Of a stretch of 64,000 nt of DNA, positions 1 through 9,600 are shown in pieces. This DNA is from Flectonema sp. DT1601 (taxonomy: Eukaryota > Euglenozoa > Diplonemea > Diplonemida > Diplonemidae): positions 992,001 to 1,056,000 of the forward strand of contig OZ025789.1 of NCBI GenBank assembly GCA_964019425.1, written 5' to 3'. The notes under the pieces were generated by a model, which worked only from the letters and a program-made list of their open reading frames with translations, did not search any database and was not told the DNA's origin. The position numbers and the translations under genes were made by a program. Positions within the stretch are counted from its first letter, which is position 1. Each line of letters begins with the position of its first letter.

Positions 1-872
1 AAGCTTCCGATACCCACAACGCAAACCAAGTCGAAGTCTTTGAGGCCGAGAGTCTTTCGGCCGTCAGTTCCTTCGGCAGCCTTGTCAGCTTGTTTTGAAT
101 AGTATTGTTGTGCCATGTCAGCGTCTTCTACACCTTCTAGCTCACCGATACCCTTGTTTCCTGGAAGCTCACCGCCGCTTGTTACTGCTTCAAGGTACTT
201 CCACCATCTCTGTTTTTCCTTTTCACAATCATCAGGTTTCGCATCATCACCCACAGCCGCTGTCAATACATATGTCCTCGGTAAGCTGGGACCCATTAAG
301 CAGAATGCATATCTGTACATCGTACAGTCAACTACTTTAGTATTTTTTAGTGGAATTGTTCCAAGTCTTTTCCCACCTTGTTTTTCATGATAGTGAAGGT
401 TGTCACCTCTTATTTCAAACCAACGAGTTTTAAAAGGGTCTTTAAAAGCAACGGTCCGGGCACCCAATTTTCTCAGGTAGCCACCGCCACCGAAGAGACC
501 GAGCAGTGCCCTGAACTCCGATGCAGAATTAAGTCCGTTACAATGCTTAACTTGTGCTAGGAAATCCTCTAATTGTCTTCTTCTCTCTTCAACGAATTTT
601 GGATCAAACCTTCCAAATGTCTTCTTTGGTGGAGGTTCTGGTAAGTGTGGCAACCCTAACTCTTTACTCTTCTTTCGTAGTGCCTTAAACGCTTCTTCAA
701 ATTCTCTAAACCTCCTCCAACAACTAGCTAACTCAGACCCACTCCTCTCTTCTCTTATACTTACTTTATAAACCATAAAGTCACTCTTCTTAGTAGGGTC
801 AGTTACATGAACAGTCATAGAATTCCAATCAGGGTCGGAGAGATCAGAGGGAGGCCCATCCCCCATAGTCAT
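1..872 (-). CDS. PX-PH-AGC protein kinase, N-terminal part (runs off left edge)
   Basis: The frame is open from ATG at 872 to base 1 (290 codons) with no stop, so only the N-terminal half is present. A TAA lies directly upstream of this ATG in frame, which fixes the start (a second ATG is two codons in). Residues about 17-115 look like a PX domain: R..FREFEEAF, then PHLPEPPPK and FVEERRRQLEDFL. Residues about 125-225 look like a PH domain (GGYLRKLG...RWFEIRGDNLHYH, ending near QRWWKYLEAV). The last residues, LKDFDLVCVVGIGSF, match the start of an AGC kinase domain at the glycine-rich loop. PX and PH modules bind phosphoinositides, so a membrane-recruited SGK/AKT-like kinase is likely (inference). 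A pyrimidine-rich acceptor-like AG lies about 17 bases before the ATG. The catalytic domain lies outside the window. Confidence 0.85.
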   Translation of the reverse strand, partial: MTMGDGPPSDLSDPDWNSMTVHVTDPTKKSDFMVYKVSIREERSGSELASCWRRFREFEEAFKALRKKSKELGLPHLPEPPPKKTFGRFDPKFVEERRRQLEDFLAQVKHCNGLNSASEFRALLGLFGGGGYLRKLGARTVAFKDPFKTRWFEIRGDNLHYHEKQGGKRLGTIPLKNTKVVDCTMYRYAFCLMGPSLPRTYVLTAAVGDDAKPDDCEKEKQRWWKYLEAVTSGGELPGNKGIGELEGVEDADMAQQYYSKQADKAAEGTDGRKTLGLKDFDLVCVVGIGS

Positions 873-1450
873 TTAATATATCTCCCACCTGTTCCTGAAT
901 GAAAGTAAGTAAAATTATTCCGAGATGAAAACTATCACAAGAGAATCTGCAATAAGTCACTTGAATACAGCAAATGGAATACGAAGCTTTGCAATTCAAA
1001 GAAGAAAGAGTAAAAATTAGAGGGATGGTGCTAGTATGTCCACAACTAACAATAAACTTCGCCATCGGGTTGTTACTCATTATCGGATGCCGACTTCCAT
1101 GGCCACCGTCGTCTAGATGAACCGACAGGATCTGATAAGCGATCACTGGATTCTTTGTCGATTGAGCAACTCCGCGTTCATGCCGAAATGGAGGACATCG
1201 GTAGAACTGAAGTAAATCACTGTACTAGTTCTATGCAGAGGATACCAATTAGCTCAGCATTCCCAAATTGAGCGACTCTTGTCTCTGGCGAGTGATTGAT
1301 CGAGAACAACATCGACACATTCCGGAATTGAACTATTATGTCCTAAACCTTGCATCACCACCTCGAACGTCCTGAAATTTAAAAAATACAATTAAAAAAC
1401 TGCATCAGGGGTATGTGACAAAATAAATAAAAAACGAAATTTGCCAGCAT
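873..1450. other. Intergenic spacer with a possible orphan exon
   Basis: There is no confident gene here. It holds the kinase leader with an acceptor-like sequence at about 889. On the minus strand a pyrimidine-rich stretch ending in AG at 1373-1374 is followed by about 41 open codons (to 1249) that look partly protein-like. No partner exon was identified. Confidence 0.3.
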
Positions 1451-1532
1451 GGCAGGATGGCCGAGCGGTCTAAGGCGGAGGACTCAAGTTCCTCTATCTT
1501 CGGATGCGTGGGTTCAAACCCCACTCCTGTCA
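1451..1532 (+). tRNA. tRNA-Leu (anticodon CAA), intronless
   Basis: A complete class II tRNA fold can be drawn. The acceptor GGCAGGA pairs with TCCTGTC (one G-T pair) and is followed by discriminator A. The D-arm carries the A-box TGGCCGAGCGG. The anticodon stem GAGGA/TCCTC closes a 7-base loop CTCAAGT, giving anticodon CAA (reads UUG). A long variable arm TATCTTCGGATG follows, and the T-arm is GTGGG-TTCAAAC-CCCAC, which includes the B-box. A run of five T follows at once, as expected for a Pol III terminator. No intron interrupts the anticodon loop, although tRNA-Leu(CAA) has one in many eukaryotes. It is the only plus-strand gene I can support. Confidence 0.95.
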
Positions 1533-1544
1533 ATTTTTAGTTAT

Positions 1545-1886
1545 CAGAAGTGGAAAAAACCGCACTAATTTTTCCACAAAATAATATTTTCCACTTGCAC
1601 CAATATTTCTACCAGAATAGACTTTTTCCAGCAGTTTGCGGTTCACAGTGCACTAATCTTTCCACACAGTAATGTAATATTTCCAGTTGCAGTACTGGAA
1701 AAAAATCTATTCTGAACAGAGAAATTAGTGTGGTAGAAAAACATTACTGCGTGGAAAAATTAGTGCGGTTTTTCCATGCAGTAATATGTTCCTCCAAACT
1801 AATATTTCCAGTTGCAGCAAAAAACCGCACTAATTTTCCACGTAACATTTCCCTGCAGTCCAATGCACTAAACTGTGAACCGACTT
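1545..1886. repeat. Imperfect fold-back (inverted) repeat cluster, MITE-like
   Basis: The motif ACCGCACTAATTTTTCCAC occurs at about 1558 and 1820 in one direction and as GTGGAAAAATTAGTGCGGT at about 1751 in the other. A second pair, GCGGTTCACAGTGCACTAA (about 1637) and TGCACTAAACTGTGAACCG (about 1865), is also inverted. ATATTTCCAGTTGCAG recurs as well. Together these could fold into a branched hairpin. There is no coding potential. It lies just downstream of the tRNA, a common landing zone for small elements (inference). Confidence 0.6.
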
Positions 1887-2104
1887 AAACTGATCAGCCT
1901 CATCTTTGCTGTGTGTTTATGTGAAAAAGAATTAACTGACAAAAAGCTCACACAGCGTCATGGAAAAACAATGTGTAAACGTCAATAGGCATGAATAACA
2001 GAAACTTAGAAGTCCGTGACACAGGAAAACCTGGCCGAAAAGGAGAGAGAAACAAACAAGAGAAACTGATGGAGTGCTTTGGAGAATTAATGAAGGTTTT
2101 CTTA

Positions 2105-2380
2105 TCACTGATCTGCGCAGAGGCTCCAGGCATTGACGGCCTCAATCATCGGTTCTGGCACTCCGCAGGGGTCATATTGAATTGTTCGCATAACTAATTC
2201 TATCAGTTCATGAAGTGTCTCCTCGTCGGTTTGTGTGTCGTCTAACATAAACCCAAGTGACTCCATCTCTACTAACAATTCACGTGCATCTTGATGACAC
2301 GATTGGTATACACAGTCGATCAGTTCAAGGAGTTCCTTCTCAGAACCCACAACGTATTTTTTCATATTATATGACTTCAT
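2105..2380 (-). CDS. Small hypothetical acidic protein (91 aa)
   Basis: This is an open frame of 91 codons starting at ATG 2380, with an A-rich leader and an acceptor-like AG about 13 bases upstream. The product is acidic and probably helical (KELLELIDCVYQ, then EETLHELIELVMRTI). It has no signal peptide, membrane segment or recognisable domain. It fits between the tRNA/repeat region and the 3' end of the NBS1-like gene, on the same strand as all other genes. It could be a chance ORF or one exon of a larger gene. I do not recognise it. Confidence 0.35.
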   Translation of the reverse strand: MKSYNMKKYVVGSEKELLELIDCVYQSCHQDARELLVEMESLGFMLDDTQTDEETLHELIELVMRTIQYDPCGVPEPMIEAVNAWSLCADQ

Positions 2381-2646
2381 TTATTTTGTTATTCTTTTGA
2401 TGCAAGCAAATAAGTAAAAACACTTAGAAATACAACAATGATTCTGCATTTCTTTCCCAATCAGTGCATGTTTGCTGACCTGAAAGAATATGTCTTCAAT
2501 CGCTAAAACAGTAAAACCTACATTTCATTTGATTGCGGGTTAAGGAACCCTTCATTGCTAACAATCAGTTTGAGTGTTTTAAGATAAGAGTTCCGTAAGA
2601 CGATTCGCTTGTCTAGGTTAGGAGGAGCGGTGATTAAGTCTGCCAG

Positions 2647-4398
2647 TTAAAATTCACTTTCATCCATGTTAAATGCAGTCATCATGGCAATTCTTGCCCT
2701 GTCCATACCTCTTGTACCAGAGCGTAGTGCATCCACACGAGACGGGGCTTGGAGAATTTGTGGAACGTTTGATCTTCTCTTCGTCTTGCGAGTTGGAGAT
2801 TTCTTGCGTTTCTTTGAAACACGGTCAGGAACACAGTCGATGAGGTCCACAGCTGCAACTGATTCACCACCTTGAGTTAACACAACTCGATCTCGTAATT
2901 CTGCTGGTTGATGTTCCACTACAATGAGTGGTGATTTGGCACCTCCTACAGTTCCCGCAATGCGTTGTTTTTTGAAGTTCTTCCCTCCCTTCCCCAATAT
3001 TTTAACCCCTGCAGCAGTACATTGGGCATAACAAGGGAAGTCAGAGTTCAACAAAGGGGTCACACCAACTACAAGTTTTGCACTTATTTGTGTCACAAAT
3101 GCACCATCGTACTCGGGGTTGCTTGGTGGGTGTCGAGAGTTAGGAAACGGAGTTGTATTTTGATCTGTAGGCTGGTGGCTTGTGCTGTCAGTGCCAAGGC
3201 GGGTGATTCTTGCTTCGGTACTTACAGAAGTTGCGGATTTCTGTGTCGTTCCTGTAGCAGGGATTAGAATCTCGCCATCAGATACTTCTTCAGAATCACA
3301 TCTCGCGACTGTTGTTGTTAATGAATCAATTCTAGTAGTCGCACTGGACAGCTGAGTCACTTGCTTAACACCAATTGCACTCTTTTCAATGTATCGCTGT
3401 TTTTCTTGATCGATAACTGGTTTCTTAATGCTTTTAAGAGGAGAGCAATTCCCCAGTAAAATATATTTCGTAAGATCGGTCTCCTTTACTGGGCGAAAAC
3501 CCATCTTTCTCAATACACCAGTGTTATTGTCAGGTGGGCTGACAATTATTGACTTTTGATGTCTTACTAAGAAACCAATGCGACCTTTTGCCGTAGTGAG
3601 CTCTGCTGCTTCGTTGCTCGCATTCATGGGAGTGCCCTTGCAGTGGGTTATTATTTCGCAGTGTTTAGTGTAAGACTCTTTTGTTAGGAATACGAAACAC
3701 ATGTCTTTATAAATATCTATTCGCAAGACGTTTTGATCGAAGACCGACCCTGTTATCATATTTTCAGGAAAACACTCTGGAAAATTTTCCATCCATACTG
3801 GGCTTGGTGGAGGTATGAAAAGTGACGGTTGGGGAACAGCGTCAGAAGCGGCTCTGCGAGATGCCAAAGCTGCCAACCATTCAAAAGTGACCAACGGAAT
3901 TCCCAAAGCGAGTCCTGAAACTACAACAGTGGAAGGATAAACTACATCACTTACTAAGTGAGTACATTCTGAAATCACAACTGTAATATGACCTCCAACT
4001 GTAATGATATCACGTTGTAGTTGTGTCTTGGTTTCTGGTGATGTTTTAGTTAGACAAATTGTTATGGGAATCCATTGCAATTTAAATATCGATCCGAAGA
4101 CTCCAAACTGGATTTCATCACCCTCGACTACTTTTGTTACTTTCTTAGTCAGTGCTGTTCCGTTGACTTTTGTACCATAACGACTTGTGTCTTTTATGGT
4201 TAAGTCTGGTCTACTTTTGAGATTGTGAACATCGTACTCATCTTCTACCAGAACATCAGCGTGTGCTCTGCTGATACTTCTGTCATTCTGAACTAAAAGG
4301 TCACATTCTCCTTCTTTCCTTCCAACAACATATTTAGTACCTGCGCACAGCCAGTATCGAATATCACTGTCTTCTCCTCTTCGATACAACAGCCACAT
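2647..4398 (-). CDS. NBN: NBS1/nibrin-like DNA double-strand-break repair protein
   Basis: NBS1 is the regulatory subunit of the MRE11-RAD50-NBS1 complex, which senses DNA breaks and activates ATM in the nucleus. I place the start at ATG 4398 (583 aa). The protein then begins MWLLYRRG..., like other nibrins. An AG acceptor (TTTATTTTACAG) ends ten bases before it, so the frame upstream to 4596 is probably an intron read-through. An FHA domain covers residues about 20-105 (VVGRK, SISRAH, SRYGTKVNG). Tandem BRCT-like repeats follow at about 112-330 (ECTHLVSD, VTFEWLAALAS). A conserved patch near residue 472, GGKNFKKQ, resembles the MRE11-binding NFKKF motif of nibrin. The C-terminus ends in an acidic MDESEF. 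Identification rests on domain order and motif matches. Confidence 0.85.
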   Translation of the reverse strand: MWLLYRRGEDSDIRYWLCAGTKYVVGRKEGECDLLVQNDRSISRAHADVLVEDEYDVHNLKSRPDLTIKDTSRYGTKVNGTALTKKVTKVVEGDEIQFGVFGSIFKLQWIPITICLTKTSPETKTQLQRDIITVGGHITVVISECTHLVSDVVYPSTVVVSGLALGIPLVTFEWLAALASRRAASDAVPQPSLFIPPPSPVWMENFPECFPENMITGSVFDQNVLRIDIYKDMCFVFLTKESYTKHCEIITHCKGTPMNASNEAAELTTAKGRIGFLVRHQKSIIVSPPDNNTGVLRKMGFRPVKETDLTKYILLGNCSPLKSIKKPVIDQEKQRYIEKSAIGVKQVTQLSSATTRIDSLTTTVARCDSEEVSDGEILIPATGTTQKSATSVSTEARITRLGTDSTSHQPTDQNTTPFPNSRHPPSNPEYDGAFVTQISAKLVVGVTPLLNSDFPCYAQCTAAGVKILGKGGKNFKKQRIAGTVGGAKSPLIVVEHQPAELRDRVVLTQGGESVAAVDLIDCVPDRVSKKRKKSPTRKTKRRSNVPQILQAPSRVDALRSGTRGMDRARIAMMTAFNMDESEF

Positions 4399-4779
4399 TA
4401 AGCTATCCTGTAAAATAAATAAAAAAAAATAAGATATCTTCGCTACACTATTACAAACAGGTTCAAAATTTCTCACGACATTTTTTTTGTATCTTTTCTT
4501 TTCGAAGAGATGGAAGATGAGTTCTTTCAACTTCGACCTCACATAGAGAAGACCAATACCGAAACAAAATACAGCGAACGGATAATAAAAATACAATTAC
4601 AAAAATAAGTTGACAAGAATATTTCGATTGGTCGGTCGGTCGCAGCCGTCACGAATCCGAATCGAGAAAATACAAATACATAAGATTAGGATGTGATGCT
4701 TTACTTAACCAACAAGAGAGACACTTCTTGTCTAAGGGAAACTCTACAAGGATTTATTCTAATTTAGTAATCGCGAGTG

Positions 4780-5511
4780 TTAGTGAGTGTTGGTATCCAA
4801 ATCCGCAAATAGTGACACCGGTGGGTCTTCAGCACGCGGTACACTCAATCGTTGGATTGCTAACCGTCCATTATAAGCATTTGGTGACTTCATCGAACAA
4901 GCCTTCTTGCTGTCTTTAACTCGTTCCCTTTCAAGATTGCGGAGTGTCATGACGGAGGCAGTCTCGAATATGCGACGTCTTTCTTTCTCTTCGTAGAATG
5001 AATCAAAGTGTTGGTCCATGAATTCACGTTGAGTGGAGTTAATCTCCTGGCGATGCATTTCAGCCTTACCTAGGAGGGCAGTGCGAAGACTTTGAACGTG
5101 GAGTTGAAGATTTTTAATTTCATTTTCTTGATGAGAAATAAGAGCATCTTGCTCATGAACTTCCAAGAATGGGGGTGTTTGAGTGCAGGCTTCAGCTGAG
5201 TCTTCGTTTCCAACAATGTTAGCTTCTGTGGCAGCATCCGCGCACTCGAGAGGTGTAAAATCATCGAACCCTCGCCCGCGTCTGGGACTTCTTGGCGATG
5301 TTGGTGTTCTCTCTTCTTCTACAACTAATCGATCGTCTCGCGTTACATTCCATAGTCCCTGTCTCATTCTCTCTTCAGCTAATAAATAAGTAAAGGTTCT
5401 GTCACTACCAACTTCTCCAGGGGCAGCAGAGAGCGCATTCTTCAACTTTCGTAATGGGGCTCCCCTAATATATTGCACTCCCTGAAGGTTTAATAAACCA
5501 GAGAGTTCCAT
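4780..5511 (-). CDS. Coiled-coil hypothetical protein (243 aa)
   Basis: A single open frame starts at ATG 5511. A possible acceptor (TTCCAATCAG) lies about 17 bases upstream. Residues about 1-55 are mixed. Residues about 65-85 are rich in S, P and R (TPTSPRSPRRGRG). Residues about 118-205 form a long predicted coiled coil (QENEIKNLQLHVQSLRTALL, then FYEEKERRRIFETASVMTLRNLERERVK). There is no catalytic motif, signal peptide or membrane span. It lies between an NBS1-like gene and MCM9 on the same strand. A role with those repair proteins is only a positional guess. I do not recognise the family. Confidence 0.6.
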   Translation of the reverse strand: MELSGLLNLQGVQYIRGAPLRKLKNALSAAPGEVGSDRTFTYLLAEERMRQGLWNVTRDDRLVVEEERTPTSPRSPRRGRGFDDFTPLECADAATEANIVGNEDSAEACTQTPPFLEVHEQDALISHQENEIKNLQLHVQSLRTALLGKAEMHRQEINSTQREFMDQHFDSFYEEKERRRIFETASVMTLRNLERERVKDSKKACSMKSPNAYNGRLAIQRLSVPRAEDPPVSLFADLDTNTH

Positions 5512-5785
5512 ATTGAACAGTACAACCTGATTGGAATTGTGTTGTGTTTCAAAGTCGCAGTTAGCCTTGTGTAGTTAAGCTGAAAAGTATGTTTCTACAT
5601 GTTTAATGGCTGATTTAAAGAATATTTGTAAACTTTAGAAAAAAGAAACCGTTCTCATTAAGTTACTTAAACCAGAAAACACAAGCGTTCCAAAATAAAA
5701 CGCTGTTTCATTATTTTTTGAGAATCGAACTCAAAAGAGGCTAGTGGGATAAGGAAACAAAAAACACAGTCAGATGAGATTGTAA

Positions 5786-7132
5786 TCACTCCTTGTTGTT
5801 ATGCTGGTCTTCCTGTTGTTTTCGAATGCTACTTTTCATCATCGCTCTTCTATTCGGATTTACGAGACCACGAGATCGGCTGAATGATGGCTTGTTGACT
5901 TTAGCTGGAGGAGGTTCGCTTAGTTTTTGTGAAGTACGATCGACAGTAACATTAGAAGGATGAACAGAGTCAACGTCAAGAGACGACCAGTCCGTAGCAG
6001 AGACAGGATCTGAATGACGAGGATAAGTATGAGAAGGTTGAATAACATTATCATCCATATCAACATCGATATCAAAGTCGAAATCCAAACCCCCATCAGC
6101 AACAGCTTGTGATGAGCCATCTGGATTGTAATTCCCACTTAAAACCGACGGAGTAGCTGCTGCCAGTTCACTTTGACTTGCTAAAGTCTGTCTATTCTCA
6201 CTCGCACTAAATGACGGCATTGGTGGAGGTGTCAGTGGTACAATCTGTTCCTGTGAGGCTGGAGGCGGAGGACTGGGTATCCTCCTCTTCATTGCTCTGG
6301 TTGGCGGTGCTTTCTTACCGTCAGTTACCCTAGATGCGAACAAAACTGCCATGGGATCATCATTTTGAGTACTTTGTTGTGAATTGTGAAAGGCATATCT
6401 CTTATCTATTTGTAGTCCACAAGGAGTAATATCATCTTGTTCAGGGTAGGTGAGATCTTTAAAGTGAGGATGTGATTCCAAATTCAAATGGCGAACAAGA
6501 CTTTGTTGAATTTTTAATGAAGAGGCCTCTGGATCTGGGTCTGCTTCAGAGTGAAGAGGACCGTAATCAATAGCACCTCCACCACCTGATTCACTGTTAG
6601 TTAAATCTGTTAATGAAACAGCGACTACGGCATCTTCAAGAGTTACTTCATGTTTGTTAAGAAGAAGACTGTGTGCTTGTGCTAATCTGATTAAACTTTC
6701 AAGCATTCGTACGGTTCTTCTACTTCTGTTTGCGACGGATCTATTCTCTCTTTGAGAATTAAAGTATCTCTGGATCAGAGTAGACGCTGCGGGTGTCATT
6801 GGTGGTAGTGGACCAGACTTCTTACTTCTTACCCAAGAGACATAATTTCTAAGAATTTCAGTATCCCATCTGCTTGTCTCAACATCAACAGTCACAGTGT
6901 TAGGTTCCCAGGGAGGCTCTTCGGCTTTTGATAATAAGAAACGAGCTAGTGACTCATCCCAATTATCATCTTGACCGTCTAATAAGACCATCACAAGATC
7001 GAATCGAGATAGCAGAGGAGTGGCAATTCCAATGGCTGTTTCACCCTCAGCCACGGATTGGTCTTTCTTTGGATTACAAGCAGCGATAATTGAACATCTC
7101 GTGTTGAGTGTCGTAACAAGACCTGCCTTAGC

Positions 7133-7168
<36 letters not shown>

Positions 7169-8524
7169 AGCAATGTGTTTCTGTTCAGGAATGGTTGAGA
7201 ACTCATCAATACAACAAACACCACCATCAGCTATGACAAGAGCACCAGCATCAAGAACCCATTCTCCACACTCTTTAGTCGCGCTTACTGTTAATCCGGC
7301 TGACGTTGAACCGATTCCCGTAGTGCACACTGAGCGACAACTCATCTTACTTGCGAATCTCAAAAACTGAGATTTCGCAGTTCCCGGATCTCCAACAAGA
7401 AGCATGTGGCATTCTCCTCGAGTTCTGTTTCCATGAGTTTCTTCGTTATTTACGCTATATCCACCTATTAGAACTAGGATCAGACCTAACTTTACTTTAT
7501 GCATTCCATATACTTGTGGGCATACCCAGGAGAGAATTAGATTTCTGGCAGCTAGTCGTTGATTGGAGTGGGTGGACCAAAAGTCTTCAAACATCTCTTC
7601 GTCATCGTGAGATATTGTGGCTGAGGTTTTGTTTTCATTTGTGACTTTAATGTGGTTTGCGTGTAGTACTAGTTCAATGCTGCATCGTTGTTCTGATTTG
7701 GGTTCCTTTAACCATCTCTGGGTTAGGATACCAATACAAATGACATCATCACCTGCACGACAGGTTTCTACTAAGTCATCACCTAATGCTACTGTTATTG
7801 ATCTTGGAATGGTACCTGCTGACAAGTGTGCTACCTGATCTTGAAGTTTTAGTTCTTGGTAGTCTCGCATCCTTCCAGTCAGTTCAACTGCTGACATCGC
7901 AATCATTGTTCTTCCGCAACTTAGACATGAAGGGGGTCTTTGTACTACTCCTGGTCCATGAACAGGTGATATAGCATTTATTGATTGCCTTCCTTCAGGT
8001 ATTCCATGGCATCTGTCACATCCGTATTCCTTTGTCGCTTCGTACATTTTAACACTGCCTTCTCTTATGACAGTTCCCTTGACGCGTATTAGTTGGCCGA
8101 CGTCTTCAGTTCGTAATGCGGTTATGGAGGGTTTACAGAATTCAGATGTGAGCGGAATTTCTGAAACTCTGATGGTTATGTTTTTCTTTAAAGAATAGTC
8201 AGTCGGGGAGTTGGTGCCCAAAAGCGACATGTCTTCGCATTGACGGACTTTGTCAAGCATCGTAACCTGGATTAGAGTTGCAGCCTTCTCAGCTAACGGC
8301 AACATTTCTTCTGGTCTTGCGAGCAGTAAATGTCCGACTTTCACGTTTAAATTCAATAAAATGATCGCATCGACGATAACAGAATAATATTTTCGAGTGT
8401 CTTCTTCCAACATCACCGACTCAAACTGATCCAAATGATGTTCAAAATATCTGCATAATATCGAAACATACTCTTCTTCAGTATTCTCAGTCGGGTCTAA
8501 CAAGACTTTATTTGATTGATTCAT
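5786..8524 (-). CDS. MCM9: MCM9-like AAA+ helicase
   Basis: MCM9 pairs with MCM8 in a hexameric helicase that acts in homologous recombination, including resection by the MRE11 complex. The 912-aa intronless frame shows the MCM layout. It has an N-terminal domain with a C4 zinc finger (C169, C172, C200, C203). The AAA+ core has Walker A GDPGTAKS (378-385), Walker B CCIDEF (about 437-442) and arginine finger LLSRFD (504-509). A helical lid follows with RTVRMLESLIRLAQAH. Phrases such as TTGIGSTSAGLTV, EAMEQQTISIAKAGLV, RDYQEL and VLLDGQDDNWDE match MCM9 better than MCM2-8. The C-terminal 250 residues are a low-complexity, acidic tail like that of animal MCM9. An acceptor-like TTCACAAACAG lies about 30 bases before the ATG. 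Confidence 0.92.
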
Positions 8525-9600
8525 CGTACAGATGATCGCAACATTAATGACCCTGTTTGTGAAGTAATAAGTGTACTAAATCTAATATAACTGTCAACCG
8601 ATCACTATAATGTTATAAATTAGGTTACGGAAGGAGTAGGTGATATGTGTAGGGCGGTATTGGAATGAAATGGGCCATCTAATTAAATAAATTAAAGCAA
8701 ATCTTGTTAAAACTAAAAGGCTAGTGCATTGGTAACTCGCACAACCAAATAATAATTAAACAAAAATTGCATGAGAGAGTAATCGAGGCGTTTTAAACGA
8801 ACATCAATAATTTATGAGACATGTTAACTAAAAGTAACGTTAGTTTTAGGTAAAACACTCCGCTGAGTGTAATTGTGAATCTTTTTGGAGGGTTCACGTT
8901 ACTTTATTAAAAAAATTTTTTTAAAAAAGGGGGAAATAAAGGGAACTTAAATAATTTACAAAATATACTTTAAGGGCAGTGGCCCAAAATACACCTCTTT
9001 TTTTTGCAAATGGCCCTAATGGCCAGTGTATTTTGGGCCATAACCCTTTTTTTTAAAGGAAAAAAAAAAAGAGAGAAGAAGAAAAGAACAAGAAGCATAA
9101 TGGCATAACACAATGTCTTCTGTTCCGTAACTTTTAGTTCATAAGTCACCTAATTTTTTTATAAAAGTATGACGAATGCGAATTCCGACAGCCGAAAAAA
9201 AGAGAGCAGACAAAAACAGGAGTTTGTTTTTTTCTTTTTTCTTGATTGTGCGTAATCTGTCCCTTTAAAAAACAAGAAGAAGTTGTTTTTTAAAAGAAAA
9301 AGAAAGGGGAACAGATCCATGCTTCCAATCATTTATTAAAGAAGGGGAAAAAAAAGAAGAAAAAAAAAAAGATAATTTTAACTATAAAACCAGGAATCGA
9401 CATTATCATGGTTTTCAAAGAAAAAAAAATTATAAAAACGGTATTTAAAGGAGGAGATTCTTAAGCTACTGAAGCATATTATTTTGTTTTGTTTTGTTTT
9501 TGCCAACAGAAGTTGTGTCTTGCTTAGTAAGGGTGTGTATGGTCATCAAAAACTAACCTCATCAGAGGAGTAGTGATTCCATAAATGAAGTACCCGTTGC
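8525..9600. other. Intergenic A/T-rich spacer
   Basis: It is gene-free and contains many poly-A and poly-T runs. The MCM9 leader lies at the left and the exchanger 3'UTR at the right. The only structured feature I see is the inverted repeat at 8973-9047. Confidence 0.6.
8973..9047. repeat. Inverted repeat / hairpin
   Basis: AGGGCAGTGGCCCAAAATACAC (8973-8994) pairs with GTGTATTTTGGGCCATAACCCT (9026-9047) across a loop of about 31 bases, with a few mismatches near the open end. It could be a short MITE remnant or an RNA hairpin in the 3' region of the cation exchanger mRNA. Confidence 0.6.

Noticed and set aside
844-1146. 100-codon minus-strand ORF upstream of the kinase
   Set aside because: It overlaps the kinase start in another frame and crosses the acceptor-like leader; composition is not protein-like.
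4399-4596. N-terminal extension of the NBS1-like frame
   Set aside because: It is hydrophobic and lysine-rich, unlike nibrins, and is separated from the conserved start by an intron acceptor.
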